A stretch of 64,000 bases of DNA from Acridotheres tristis (GCA_037013685.1 CM072887.1:85890347-85954346); one strand, 5' to 3'. Counted from the stretch's first letter, positions 46,990 to 60,604 are shown. Translations and numbers: made by a program. The notes: a model not told the origin generated them from the sequence alone.

Positions 46990-49339
46990 CTTCCTTCCCC
47001 ACTAATTCTTGCATTGACCTTTTTCAAATGTTCATTTCATGTGCTTCCTGATGATTAGGTTCAGAAGTCATAGTGTCTTGGAAGGGTTATCTGTGTAGTG
47101 CTTTCAGCCTGATCATGTGAAAATAATGTCAACGCTCCTAAAACAGGTCTTGCCTTAGATTATGTTCCTGAACATTATAGCTTCATTGTACTTTTCCAGC
47201 TTTTTATAGCACATATGGGGCTTGTAATTTTGGGTTTTTTAGAGAAAACAGAGGAGACTTTTGATGTCATTCTGTCTTTTTCAATCTTTTTTTTCATAAT
47301 TGTTACTGTTGTAAGTTATAATTTAATGTATTTATTGTTAAAAGTTTGTGTGTCTGAGAGATGTGTAGCACTACAAGTAAGGTTGACCCTATCTTTTGAT
47401 TCAAAAAGGAGGACTGGTGCTTTTTAAATCCACTTTTTAGATTATGTTTGACTACATAATTTGTTTCAGAACTGAAGGTTTTTTGGCAGCATCTTTACAA
47501 GATTATTTTATACTCAAGACAGGTAAGAGTGAATATTTGATCAGCAGAATTACTGATCAAAAAAATGCCAAGTTCTTTTTTCCTTCAGCTCATGAGATCT
47601 TCGTCAGAAAAAAAATTCAAAAATAGGAATATGTTATTCTACATTTCCTCCAAATAAAGTGCAATTATTTTTAAACATTCATTATGATATCTACCTATCT
47701 ATTCTTTTATTCTACTGATAAGGAAGCAGAGTTTAGATTTTAGGGCATCTTGTTTCCAGTACCTGTGTATTCTAATTTTCTTGATCTGTTTGAGCAAGGA
47801 TCAGCAATCCTCATAATTAGCTAGGACCTCTACAGGGATCTAGGAAAGGGATTAAAACAGTTCAAGTATAGGTAGGCTGTATGAGCCAAAAACTGGAGTC
47901 TGGAAGATATATTATTCTGTGGCTGTGGTCTGCAGACAGCATATAAGATAAAAAATGGTAATGTAGAACTGTTTGTCTTAGAGCTCATATAAGGTCATCA
48001 ATATACTACTAGTATGAAAGAAACAGTTGTGGGGGAACCCTAGAAATGCAGCCTTGTAGAGCAACCTAGGCAATTTATCAAAGAAATTATTTTTCAGAAT
48101 CAAACTAATTTAGGATTTGGTATGTGTTTATAAACAGAAATGTAATTTATCAGTACTGTGCATTCAATCTTTTACCCTAAAGGAAATAGAACTGTTCTTT
48201 GAAGTTGTTCATGTCAACTGTACCTCCAGGCAATATACAAAAAGTTCTCCTGTACTTCAAAAGGCTTAATATGGGGAACATTTACATAGCTGTGTGCCCC
48301 CATCAGCTCAAAAAGTGCCTTAATAGTAAAGCATTTGTTTTGAGGCTTACTTACTTGGGTCTTATATGCTGGGTAGCAGAAAAAACATGCTTCAATTAGC
48401 AAAGAGTGCTAATTGAAAAGCTTAATTTCATTTAGATGGTAAAAGACAGCTTGCAAGGTCTGACCGAAGTTGCAGAGTACACATTACACAGAGCTGTACA
48501 TCTACTTTCCTCAGCTCACGGAAATAAATTTAAGTAGCAGGTAATTTATTTCATATGGAAGAAGCAACTTCACTGGACCATTAAAATCTCTTAAAACTGG
48601 CAAGTCATAAAACAATAGATTCTCACATATGTATGAGCTGTATATAGTATATTTACACAGTACACTCTGAATATATATGTATATGCATATACATACAGCT
48701 GATTTCATAATTGACTGACTAGTTCTTTACACTTAGTGAAGCATAAACATTTTAGTGTTTGCACTGTGTGTATGTATTAGGTTAAAAGAAAACAAAACTG
48801 TATAGAGATTCAGGCAAAGAACCATATAACTTTGTATGGTATTTCCAGCAGTGACCATAAGGGGATTGCCAAAAAAAAGTATGAAATGTGCATATATTAT
48901 TTGTCCTCCAGTACTCTTCCATGTTCTCTTAAATGGAGGTTTTCCTGAGCCTGTTTTGATTTGTTCAGTAGAAGTCAGTGAGTGTCTACTCTACATCATC
49001 TTCTCTTGAACATATATAAACTTTTCTCTGAGGACGAGGTTTTGACTAGACAATCTCCATAGATCCCTGCCCAGATCAGCTGTTCTGTGCCAATATGGTA
49101 CAGCAAACACACCCACAGGTCTCACCTGTTGCATGGAAAAATATCTCCCTTTTTAAAAATTTTAAACACTGTTGCTACCAGCTTTATCCTATGTCTAGTG
49201 TGGAAAAAGGGAATGAAAAGATTATTCCAAGACAAGCTTTCCTTCTTTTTATCTTTGGGCCGCCGCCACACTGCCCTATGTCCCTTCCTTTCTAGGGTAG
49301 CGGTTTCTTGTTTTCCCAGTCCTTCCACCTTCTGAAGCC

Positions 49340-49470
49340 ATCCCAAACTTTTAGTTATCCCTGTTGCCCTTTTCCAAGGCTTTTTAATTACTGTTTTTCC
49401 TTTACTTACAAAACAGGACAAGTACACACAATATCCAGGCTATGGGCCACTCCAATTTACACAATGGTGT
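49340..49470 (-). mobile_element. Possible ancient CR1 fragment, antisense
   Basis: The phrases 'CCCTGTTGCCCTTTTCCAAG' at about 49359 and 'ACAGGACAAGTACACACAAT' at about 49413, with 'CCAGGCTATGGGCC' after them, resemble the complement of an old CR1 3' region. Divergence is high, and the match rests on short phrases only. Confidence 0.35.
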
Positions 49471-52092
49471 GTTTTCTTTCTCCTTCTCTATTTGTCCCAT
49501 AACAACAGAAACTAACTTTTCACTGATGGTGTGAGGAAAGGGAATACAAGTGTTTCAGTATTATTCTTAGGTTGCCTGATCACTAAATGTAGTTTCCATG
49601 GAGAATAGTTAGATAAAATTAGCATGCTACACATGTCTATACTACTGTATGTATCACTGTTTTATGTATATATATATATATAATGCGTAGAAATGTGTAT
49701 ACATTATTTTTCATTACATCACATTTTTCATTTAATCAAAATCTCATTCTTACTGTCAGATCAATAAGAATATGAAATTATGTTAATGATAATTTCTAGT
49801 TATTAATCCATTTTATAATGACAAATGCTGGTATCTTCATGTGAAAAATACTAACTTTAACACTAGCAAATGAAATAGTGTAATAAAAATGCACATCACG
49901 TCCTGTACTTTTCTTATTTACATGACAAGCATATAAGGGAAAAAGGAAGAAGTCCATCATAGTCTTAATTTGATAGCTGCTAATATAAACAATTAATTTA
50001 ATAAACTGCTTTTACCAACTATTAACATACCCATGCACCTTCAACTATAAACAGAACTGTGTTTAAAAGAAGGCTAATGTGTAAATTTTTTTCTAAAAAG
50101 TAGTTCTCTAAGTGAATTGTTTTCAGAATTATTTTAGAAATATTTTTGGGAAGAATAGCAAATTGATATGTTGGTCTTTTTGTATGATGTTGTGTTAAGG
50201 GTAAAAGCATTTACCGTAGTCATAAGGGGGCAATAGATCTGTTTTAAATAGGTTGTACCTGTATTATCAAATTAACCAGAAGTTCAAGATCACAGGATTT
50301 GGAATAAGTATGTAAACCTAACAAATAATGTATCTAAAGATGCTTCATCTGTACAATATGCCTGTCTCCTAGAGCTTCTGGGCAAAGGTAGAGAAAAATT
50401 ATCATTCTGTCATTCAAGCAGGTTATATGTTTTGATATTCAAACATATAAAACAATTTTAAATACCCACTGTGGTATTTAGGTAATTAAAGAAAAAAAAA
50501 AAGATTGAAAATGGCTAGAAGCTGTAAAAGTGGAGCATGAAGAAGGGCAAGACATTAAGAAACATATCCCAAACATGGCTATATATTTCTTTTAATACAT
50601 TTTAATAAATGCATGTTCTATCTTTTTTCAGTCTTTACTGGTGATATTTACAATGGCAACACTTCATCTAGTTAAGATTACCCACTCTCCTTATCATTTT
50701 ACTGTTCTAAAATTCAACAGTAAAGTGCAATCTGCTAGAGAATTAGCATTGTCTACAAAAATGCAGACAGCAGTGTCTGGAAATGAGGCACTAAAATCTA
50801 GTAGGAATGAAAACATACCCAAAAGCAAAACACAAATCTAGTACAAATCACCCATCTGCCCAGTCCCAGAATAAAATAATTTTAAATCTTACAGCTGAAT
50901 AGCTATTTCCAATTGTTATATTCTATTTTTTAAGCAAACCTTTTAAAAATTCATTGCTTGAAATGACACAGGATGCCTCTACCCTATGTATATATTGGTT
51001 TAGGGTTTTAGTTTTGTTTTTATAGCTAAGTTGTTTTGTGACTTTATGATGCAGAAGCCAAATAAAAATAGCTTGTGGGAATCACATTCACATCCTCATT
51101 ATACAAGATGCAGGCACTGAACAGGTGAGAATGTACCTGTAATAGAACATTTTGATTTTTTTCTAGTCATACATAGAGAATATTTAACTCAAACTTACCC
51201 AAAACATGAATGCCTAAGTAATATCCAAGACCTAGAAAAATATTTAAAATTTCACAGTGCTCGCAAAAATAATATGCTGCTTATTTATTCAGCATACCTT
51301 GTGAAATACTAAAGCATTTTACACAAGTGGTTCAAAGACATGTCCCTACTGATATTTTTGCTGTTAGTCTTCAAAACTTTGTGATATTTGTGGCATTTTT
51401 TTTTCTTTCTAAAATACATCTTCTAGGCACATATGCAAAAATTACAAATATACTGCCAAGAGACTGAGCATTTTCTAGTAACTGTTTACAAAAGCAGCAA
51501 CAAACCTATAAGATTTACATCACTTTAAAAAAGATTACTGTATTTGGTTATATTGAATTAACAAGTCATATAATGCAACAGTTGACAGTGTTTAATATGT
51601 TATTGTTTAAAATCCCTTATTTACTATTTTGAAGAGTTCAAACATACTGGCATTTTGCAAACATAAGAAATTTACTACCTTGTATTTTGAATGACAGCCC
51701 TCAACTGAAAAAGAAAAAGGGATGTTCTTCATATGAAATCTGCTAACCCAGACTACAAGACAACAGTTTGCTAGAATCCTTGAGGGTATTTTTAATAATT
51801 AAACGGATATGCTCCCTTTTTCCAATAAAAAATAAAAATATTTAAATATGAATAAAAATAAAAGTAGTTTTACAATAAAAATAGTTACAAGAAATATGAA
51901 AAAGCAATGGAAAATATTAGTCTTTATTTTGAGACCAAGATAGAAGTATTATCATTTCAATTTCCCTGTATACAAAAAGACTTTTTCTAAACTGTATTCG
52001 TTTGTCTATTGACCTTGGTAGCACAAAGAATTTGAAAGCCAATCAATTTCAGATCATTGCTTAAAACAACAGAATTTGCACAGGTTGTATTT

Positions 52093-52135
52093 GATGGATT
52101 GGTTGATTGACTGACTGATTGATTGATTGATTGAG
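52093..52135 (+). repeat. (GATT)n simple repeat
   Basis: GATT/GACT units run from TGGATTGGTTGATT through four perfect GATT copies to about 52135. It is a short decayed tetranucleotide repeat. Confidence 0.8.
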
Positions 52136-52688
52136 TTGTTTTTTTTATTTAAAGGGCATTTATTGAAAAAGTTACAGGGTAGCTTATGGCTATTTCATTT
52201 TACTGTAGCCTGCATTTAAAAAGGTGAGAAAATGAAGTAGGTCTGAAAAAATTAGAACATTTTTAATTATTTTTTTTTTTTAAAGAGCAAGGTTGCATTG
52301 TCTTTCAGATGTATAGATTGATGATTTGTAGAGGTGGGTATGGGCATAGATAAGGGAAAAAGAATGGGAAAAAAGAGGCTGTTGTCCAGGTAAATCAGTC
52401 ATTTTTAAGGCCCATAATATTAATAAAAATGGTTTTTTCCATCTAAGTTCAACACTGAAAATGGACATTTCAGAATTAGTCTCCAGGGGAGCCATAATTT
52501 TTTTTTTAATAAGTACATGCATATGCTAGTATGCATGAATATGATTAGTTGCTATGTTATAATTTTACTCTATATTTATAAATAAATATAAATAAGTCTA
52601 TCTGACTTAGTAGTAATACTAGAAGGATACTTTTTGCCCTAAAACCCTTTAGTAATTACAAATACTATTTATATTTACTCAAATTTAA

Positions 52689-52732
52689 ATATATATATAT
52701 ATACATATATATATATATGTATATATATATAT
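52689..52732. repeat. (AT)n tract with palindromic interruptions
   Basis: Alternating AT over about 44 bases is interrupted by ACAT and GTAT, so that the whole tract is nearly self-complementary. Such tracts can extrude cruciforms. A similar but shorter tract is at 49668-49682. Confidence 0.9.
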
Positions 52733-55105
52733 GAGGCATTGTGTTCTATGCCTGAATGTGACACATCATGTAATTCTATTAGAATTTCTCTGAAGCGTCA
52801 TAAAATGTGTATATTACTGTAACTGGAATTACATATTCTTTCTTTATATGGGTTTACCTGAAATCTTTGCTTTTTTTGAAGATTTCATGCTGAAAATCTC
52901 AATTACAATTCCGTAGAATACAGCTAAAGATCAGTGTTCACCGACTTTCTATTCATATGCACTGGTGAATTAGGTGCTTTTCCTGGGCACTCAACCCAGG
53001 GAAATAAACATTTCCTTTCAGAAGATAATGTAGTACATAGTACCAGGTAGTACCAGCTATAGATTTTTTTTTCTCCAGCTATGTATGCTTGAATTACTTC
53101 ATGCTGAAGTAACCATAACTTAGGAAGTACTAATGCTGGAAATAAGATTAATAACTCTTGTAAAATAATCTTCCTCAGTAGTAGGTGTAAACCTGAAGTC
53201 AAAGTTTATTTTCATTGCTGATATAATTTTCAATAACTTTCTGTCTGTTATTTAAACATAGTTCTTTGTATACTCATAATTGTGTTAGAGAACTGGGGGA
53301 GAGAAAATGGGACGTAGGAACTGCTATTTAGTATCAGACCTTAGCCTAATTTTGTTCTCTATCTGATCTTGTACTAACTTCAGAGGAATGCCTAGAGAAT
53401 TCAGAAAAAAAATATTTTTCTCCCCAACTCTTCATCTACCACCACATATTGGTCTAACTTTAACTGGTTGGAGGCAGTGATTACCCTGAAGCATAAGTTC
53501 AAGATTCTTCATAAATGTTATTTTAAAACATTTTTAAATATGGACATTTCTCTATCCACTAAATTTCAAAACCTTTTCAAGATTTTCTTTGCAAATCTAC
53601 CATTAAAAATTGTTCATCTCTTCATCTCTAATAGTGTTGTTTAGGTCATGTATATTGCTTTATATGTCTCCGTGTTTTGATTTCTTCCAGAACTCAATTT
53701 ATCCAAAGCGTGTAAAAGTCATTCTGGATAGGTGTCCCTGAAGCACTGTTTTCTGCGTGATTGCAGGTACTCTGTCTCCTTCTCAGTGAGCATTACAGAA
53801 TATGCTCTTCAGATACTAGGTACTTTGGTTCCTACTAAGTATTCCTATTATTTTTCTCATTTTCTCATAAACAATCTTCTTGTGATGGCCTTACCGTGAG
53901 AAATATAATTGCTGTTTTCTCTCAAATAATAAATAAAGAGAACAGAAAGACTTCAGGAAACAGACTCAGACATCTTTGCTTTCCAAGTAAATGTAGAGGA
54001 TCAATGGGAGGTAATTGCAAAGCTATGAAAATAAGGAGCAGAAAACATAATTCTTCACTTCCAGTATTCTGTTGGAATGAAAATATTTGTTTTTCAATCT
54101 GGATATTAAAATAATTTGGAAAGGGTAATAAAAACTAAAAATAATAACATGTAAATGTCCAAAAAATAGTGAAAAAACTGCGGACATCAGCAATTATTTG
54201 ACTATGTTTGATTATTTTCTTCATCAGCAAACAGGTGCCTCCTATTTTCATTCCTTCCCTCTATTTAGTGATGTTTGATCCAAGGTTTAGAAAAGGTTAA
54301 AGGAGCAATTGTAAGGTGCAAGCCAATTTTCTATCCCACTCTTACTTTCACACTGGTAAAAACATTTGTTCTGTATTATGTTTTGTAAATCTCTCAATAG
54401 TTTAAAATATAAGAAATTAAGATGCCACTCTAGGCACTACATTGGCAATGCTAGCACTTGAAGTTAACTTAGAATGGTAAACTTTTAAAAAAACAGTAAG
54501 CTACAAACCTTGTGCAATTCCTTGTATCATTGTAATATTGTTGTATCATTGTAATACATTCTCTAGAGAGGTTGCAGGACCTGGAAAAAAAATAAGGAGC
54601 ACCTGTTTTCACACTAGGTCTTTCCAGGTTTGGCAAACAAAAGCAGTTTGAATTGAGAAACTAAAGTTATAGTTTACTGGTGAGTAATTCCAGCAATCTG
54701 TGAGCTTGTTTCCTGAAATTCTCTCCAAAGGGAAGGCTACCAGACATGGTACATTAAGCACTGTTGAGAATTTTTTTGGTACAATCAGATTGAATGGCAA
54801 AATAGAAATTAGATAATGGGGAAAATCAGACAGTGGAAGAAATTCTATGAACGCCAATATTGGTAACAAATATTATTTTCATTTCTTTTGCAGAAATGCA
54901 AACTTTCCTTTTTTTTATTCATAATCTTAATGAAACGGATAGACTGTCTCATACTGTGCATGTTCTGAAAGGCATGCCGGGGTGAAGACCACATTGGATC
55001 AACAGAGATCTGTGGTGGGAACTCAGGAAAGAAAGGAGAGTTTGTGGCCCTTTTATGGTCTTTGGAAATAGGAGCAGACAGCTCAGGAAGATTTACAAAG
55101 ATGTC

Positions 55106-55204
55106 TACCTGGTCTAGTTGAAAGTGTCCCTGTCCATAGCAGGGGGGTTGCAACTAAATGATCTCCAAGGTCCCCTTCCAACCCAAACCATTCTATGATT
55201 TTCT
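55106..55204 (+). mobile_element. Short CR1 3' end nested in another CR1
   Basis: This roughly 100-bp segment reads as a typical avian CR1 terminus. It has 'GGTCTAGTTGAAAGTGTCCC', a 'GGGGGGTTGCAACTAAATGA' segment and 'CCCTTCCAACCCAAACCATT' followed by 'CTATGATTTTCTATG', the short terminal repeat of CR1. It splits ORF2 of the surrounding CR1 between ATGTC at 55101-55105 and ATGTC at 55205-55209. These could be a 5-bp target-site duplication, although the second copy overlaps the CR1 terminal repeat. It must be younger than its host copy. Confidence 0.8.
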
Positions 55205-55272
55205 ATGTCGTGAGGTTATGCAGGTAGAAAATTGGAAGCACTGAAGTTCGAGTAAAACCTAATCTTCCTAGT

Positions 55273-55275
<3 letters not shown>

Positions 55276-55321
<46 letters not shown>
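55276..55321. repeat. (TA)n microsatellite
   Basis: A pure run of 23 TA units sits inside the host CR1, just before 'TTTCTATAAATACATTAGCA'. It probably expanded from the AT-rich part of that ORF2 segment. Purity implies a high mutation rate. Confidence 0.95.
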
Positions 55322-55323
<2 letters not shown>

Positions 55324-56457
55324 CTATAAATACATTAGCAGCAAAAAGATGGATAAGGAGAATCTTCGAACATTATTGGATGTGAGGTGGGAAACAGTGG
55401 AAAGAGAGGAACACAAAGCTGAGGTACTTGATGCCCTCTTTGCCTCAGTCTTTAAGAGGGGAATCAATTGCCTGGTGAAAAAGGACCTGGAGGTGCTGGT
55501 TAACAGCCAGTTGAACACGAGCCAGCAGTGTGCCCAGGTGGCCCAGGAGGCCAATGGCATCCTGACTTGTGCCAGCAGCAGCACGGCCAGCAGGATTAGG
55601 GAAGGAGTCATTGCCTTGTACTCAGCTCTGGTGAGGTTGCAGCTTGAATTCTGTGTTTAGTTTTAGGCCCCTGATGACAAAAAAAAAGACAGTGAAGTGC
55701 TGGAGCATGTCCAAAGAAGCTGGAAAAAGGGTCTAGACAGTTAGTCCAATGAGGAGTGGCTGAGGAGCTGATGATTACATGTTAAATGCCCCTGATTAAC
55801 TTTTTGTTCTTTGTATGTTTGGAAATGGGTTCCAAGAAACCTTGCCCATGACCTTTCCAGGGACAGAGATAAAGATAATTGGTTCCATTCTACTTTTTCT
55901 TCTTAAAGGTAAACATAATATTAATCTTCTTCCAGCTTATAGATCACTCAAGGCCACTGACACCTTTAATTTCTATGTTTTTAGAAGTACTAAAATGGCC
56001 ATTATATTTTCCTCACAAATTACCTTTCTTTTTCTTAGTTTACTGTGGGTGCCTGAGCACTAATATAAGCACAATAAAGAAGTACCTATTTTCATTGCTG
56101 ATTCCTTCATTTACACTGAAACAGTTAGGAAACTTTAGGTACACACTTTTTTAAGAATTGACAATCTTTATAACACACGATAACAATAGCCCTTAACATA
56201 CCAGCATATAAATTATTCTCTTATAGCAGCTGCACAGTTCATCTACCTTTGTCCTATTGGTTAGTGAACAGCAAAGGCAATCCAGATGATCATTGTAGCA
56301 TGCCTCTTAATGGAAAAGTGTATTTTTTGAGTTACTATTTTCTTTGGATTGATAGATAATACTTCCTATGAGATCCCATAAAAGAATCCATTGTGCTATT
56401 CTGAAGTCTGGCAGCCTCTGCTTATTTTGCTAGGTTTTGGGTGGTTTTGTTTTGTGA

Positions 56458-56481
56458 TTTTTTTTTTTTTTTTTTTTTTTT
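56458..56481 (+). repeat. Poly-T run
   Basis: Twenty-four consecutive T are followed by a TTTG-rich patch to about 56516. It may be a reverse-complemented poly-A tail, but no flanking element is identifiable. Confidence 0.9.
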
Positions 56482-58359
56482 GGTGTTTGTTGATTTTGTT
56501 TGCTTGTTTGATTTTTCTCTGACGCTTATTTCACAAAATATGAAATAGGTGTGTTTGGAAAGAGGGTGCTCCAAGGTATGTCTTCCAGAAACATTTGTTT
56601 AGTCTTACTATCTCCTTCTTTTCCATCTTCTGAGTCTGCTTCAAATTGCCTCCAACAGCTAGAGTGCTTAATATTGGCTGTAGAACCTAGAAACAGTTAA
56701 TTTCTCACGCTGTAAGACCCAGATAATCTCTAAATATTTGAATAGACACTTTACTTGGATAGAGTGATAAAATCAGTTACATGAACTTTGTCTTGTAGTT
56801 CAGTCACAAACATAGATATACCTACAGTGAGCTGCTATCAGTAGAAGAGATCAAATAATAGCATCATACCACCTCAGTTAATTATCACTGTTGTAACTGT
56901 TATACAATCAAACTGGGACAAATGGAGTTGTCTGTGTAATGTTTTAGTGGTCTCCAATTTGCATTGTCATCTCTGAATTTATTCTTTAGAGCTGTGTGAA
57001 TAGAGTACAATATACTGAACATATGTACCTAAATTACCATTTGCTGCTGCTAACTCTTTTTCCTCTTTGGTTGACATACAGTACAGACCTAAATGTAAAA
57101 ATCAATGCTTCCTAATTTTGAGAGCTTTTTGGGTACTAATTTTAGTACTGACTGATACCAGAACAATAGACACCTTTGGGGATAGAATCTAAGTAGCTTC
57201 TCAGATTGAGTTCTCAGTAATGAAGCTTCTGATGAAGATGAAAATGCCCTGCTAAATCTGTTGTTGAGTATTATGCTGACAGTTCATTTGATTTTGCTTC
57301 AAATCTATGGATACCTTTCGAGAAACAATTACAGAATTTTCAGTGATTATACTATTTTCCCTTTAATTTGAGGGAAATACTGAGTGTTTCTACCTGAAAA
57401 AGAATCAGTTAATGACATAGGCAGACTTTGCAATTGCCTCATTGTGGCAAGTGTGCAGACTTAGAATCTGAAGTAAAAGGAAGACAAGCCCAGATCACTA
57501 ATAAGTGTGTGAAGGGATGCTACCAGTATGAGTCCTTTCAGAGAGCTGAAGCAGCATGTGTGGCACATATTGCTGAGATTATTCAGAAATTGAGAGCAAA
57601 GATGAATGCATGGCCTGCTTTCAAATGAGAATGAATGCAGCTCCTGGTAGCTCAGCATGATGTTTTCTTTAGACTCAGAGCCAGCTGCTTCAAAACAATA
57701 AAGAAAATCCTCTCCAAGCTGCATCCATCCTTCAAATAGGAGACCAACAATAGCTGGCAGGGAGTGGAGGTATTCTGCGTTTGCATTTGCTATATTATTT
57801 CAGACATCTTTTCTCATGATTCCTACAGTAAAATCTCATTATGAAAACTGACACCAGCAATACTACATATATATTTATATGCACATACATACACACATAT
57901 TTGTGTACACTATTTTGTTGCAAAATAAGTGTTTATCTGGAGAAATAAATGAATAATCCATATTTCCAGTACTAAATACTGCAAAAGCAGAGTTTAAGAT
58001 ATATATTTTAAAATGTTATATTAAGCCTTGTCACTGGAAGTAAACAAATAATGTTCCTTTACATGGAAGAAATAAATTTCATTTCTGAAGCAAATAGTGA
58101 CTAATGACTGCTGTACATTACTATGAATATGTGGGCAGAAGACCTGATACACAAGAAATCTTCATGCTGTTCAAAATATATATATATTCTTCTATTCAGA
58201 GCTCCTGAATTTTGTTTTTCAAAATGTAGGCATCGAAAATGTTAAAATGTTGCATTAAAATATAACAGTATAAACTGAAGGTAGTGAAGATGTTAATAGT
58301 TCTGCAATGTAACTATTCACTGTCACTATTAATTTTATGTATCATAACTTTGAAATAGT

Positions 58360-58895
58360 GTGGCATGGTGATTGTTCCCCTCTATTCTACTCTTGTGAGA
58401 CCCCAGATGGAGTGCTGCATCCAGTTCTGGGATCCCCAACACAGGAGGGATATTAATCTGTTGGACTGAGTCCAGAGGAGCCCACCAAGTACATCAGAGG
58501 GATGAAGCACTCTTCCTATCAGGAAAGGCTTTGGGAGAAGGCATTGTGGTGACCTAATTGTGGCCTTCCAGTACCTGAAGGGACCCTACAAGAAAGCTGG
58601 GAAGGGACTTTTTACAAGAGCATGTAATGACAGAACAAGGAGGAATGGATTTAAACTAAAAATAAAGTAGCTTTAAATTAGATATTAGGAAAAAAAATCT
58701 TTACTGTGAGAATAATGAGACACTGAAACAGGTTGCCTGGAGACCTTGTGGATGACTCATCCTCAGAAATGTTTAAGGCCAAGTTGGATGGAGCTCTGAG
58801 CAATCTGGTCTAATGAAAAGTGTCCCTGCCCGTGGCAGAGGATTGCAAATCTTTGAGGTCCCTTGCAGCCCAAGCCATTCTCTGATTCCATGATA
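58360..58895 (+). mobile_element. CR1 LINE 3' region, sense
   Basis: A near-continuous CR1 3' end: 'ATGGAGTGCTGCATCCAGTT' (about 58408), 'GTCCAGAGGAGCCCACCAAG' (about 58470), 'ACCTGAAGGGACCCTACAAG' (about 58573), 'TGAAACAGGTTGCCTGGAGA' (about 58725), 'AGTGTCCCTGCCCGTGGCAG' (about 58819) and a terminus around 'CCAAGCCATTCTCTGATTCC' (58870-58889). About 535 bp is retained. It is 5' truncated as most CR1 copies are, and the ORF2 C-terminal frame is broken. It is less diverged than the copy at 38.7 kb. Confidence 0.9.
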
Positions 58896-59954
58896 TATGT
58901 AGTATGAAAGAGGATGTTAAATGTTAAGCATTTGACACTTACCATTACTGTTATCACTTAACATTACGACTATACATGACACATTCAATATTTCGTTTTT
59001 TAAATAGTAATGTTTGTAAATTTCTGTTATAATTTTCTTTCATCGTTGTTTCCAGTTTGAATTTATGTTTCCCCCAAGAAAAGTAGATTCTTGTGTTTCT
59101 TTCGGAAGTTCCTATTAGTTTGACTTTGTATCCTTCACACAATATACTAAATAGCCAAAGGAAAAAAGCACCAATCAAGAGGACAAAGCCTCTTCAATAG
59201 ACTTCTTGAAGGCTTACAAGCACTGATCGATCTTATTATTGTAAAAGGTATCAAAGACTGAATTTCAGCCAAGATAAGCATTATTGAATATTGGGTACTT
59301 CTCTGAAAGCATTTAGTATCTCCATGATTAAATCTATTCTGCACTCAACAGTTTTCTCATGCATTACCTTATCATTTGCTATTTATACACTTTATTAACT
59401 TAGATTCTTTACTCACTGAGTAAAGAGGCAGCTCTTTGAAGCCATTAAGCTTAGGCCACACTATGAACCTTGAACTTGTTCAGAAACAAACTGGAAGTTG
59501 AAACACAGCAATTAGTAAAACTATGGGAAGTACAATATAGCGCTCTGTTTAAATTGTAGCAGCATCAGTCTATTGAGACTTATGTGACACACACAGACTT
59601 GAAAATAAGAAACTTTGAAATTAATCCAAACTTGCAAAAATAATAAGAAAATGCTACAAGAAATACATCTCACAGCCATGGTCTGAGTTTGGAAGCTAAC
59701 ACAAATACGGAGAAATATGTTGGGATGATGCAAGAATGCCCACATGAATTATATACCATTCAGATCAATTTTTTTTCCGCTCACATGAGGAAATATCCTG
59801 AGTCCTGTAATGAACAAATCTTTTCTAAGGTGTGGGCTGCATCTTTTCACCTCCCTGACTCATGAACAGAGTTGATATACTCTCAAACCTTCCACCCCTT
59901 ACTGCCTATCTCCTCCTCATTTATCATCATGGGGATTAGAATAGAAGTCCGGGT

Positions 59955-60425
59955 GTGAATCACAGAATGGGTCCTGTTGGAAGGGGTCACACAGGGTCAT
60001 CTGGTCCAACCTTATTGCTCAAGCAGTGTCATCCTAGAGCACATGGCACAGGATTGTGCCCAGATTGTTCTTGAATATCTCCAGTGAGGGAGACTCCAGA
60101 ACTCCCCGGACAATCTATTCCAGTGCTCAGTCACTGCACAGTAAAAAAGTTCATCATAATTTTTGTGTGGAGCTGCTCAGGTGCAAGACCCTGCATTTGC
60201 CTTTGTTGAATTTCAGACAGTTCTCCTCTGCCCATCTCTCCAGCCTGTCCTGGTCCCTCTGAAGGGCTGCACAGCCCTCTGGGGTATCAGCTGCTCCTCC
60301 CAGCTTTGTGTCATCAACGAACTTGCTGAGGAGGCCTCTGCTCCTTCATCCAAGGCATTGATGAATAAACTAAACAATACTGGACCCAGTATTGAACTCT
60401 GGGGGACTAATTGTTCCATCTAACA
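59955..60425 (-). mobile_element. CR1 LINE, antisense, with reverse-transcriptase remnant and internal deletion
   Basis: The 3' terminus lies at the low-coordinate end ('TCACAGAATGGGTCCTGTTG' near 59961) and runs on the minus strand. Between about 60160 and 60425 the complement translates to a decayed CR1 reverse transcriptase. Minus-strand residues 'VPQSSILGPVLFSLFIN' correspond to the conserved RT segment before the catalytic motif, and the acidic catalytic motif itself is missing or altered. The 3' end and the RT segment are joined closer than in a full CR1, so the middle is deleted. No function is retained. Confidence 0.85.
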
Positions 60426-60604
60426 GAGCCTGATTGCACTGATATTCAGGAAGGAGAGAAAGGGAATTTCATCCAACCTGATAGGCATCTGCAAGAAAAC
60501 ATACATTCATTTTGAAATTTTAAGCAAGAAGGAAACATAAACTTTATAAAGAAATTTTCTCAGTTTAACTCCCTTTGCAATACAACATAAAACCATTAAA
60601 TAAA

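Larger units (their letters stand above)
54960..55775 (+). mobile_element. CR1 LINE ORF2 remnant, sense, internally deleted and interrupted
   Basis: The copy begins around 'CAACAGAGATCTGTGGTGGG' (about 55000) and runs through 'GAAAGAAAGGAGAGTTTGTG' to about 55105. It is interrupted by a short CR1 3' end and resumes at 'TCGTGAGGTTATGCAGG' (55208). It then continues through an (AT)n expansion to 'GAGGTACTTGATGCCCTCTT' (about 55421) and 'GACCTGGAGGTGCTGGT' (about 55485). Compared with CR1 ORF2 as I remember it, the reverse-transcriptase core between 'CAGTCTTTAA' and the 'GACCTGGAGG' segment is missing. The frame is open for over 100 codons at 55340-55660 ('KAEVLDALFASVF' is a recognisable CR1 segment), but there are no catalytic motifs, so it is dead. 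Confidence 0.8.

Noticed and set aside
46830..47058. Asn-rich or Ile-rich ORFs
   Set aside because: They are products of the AAT/GAT simple repeat.
55271..55660. 129-codon ORF starting with alternating Tyr-Ile
   Set aside because: The start is the (TA)n microsatellite and the rest is CR1 ORF2 with its catalytic core deleted. It is reported as a mobile element and not as a gene.
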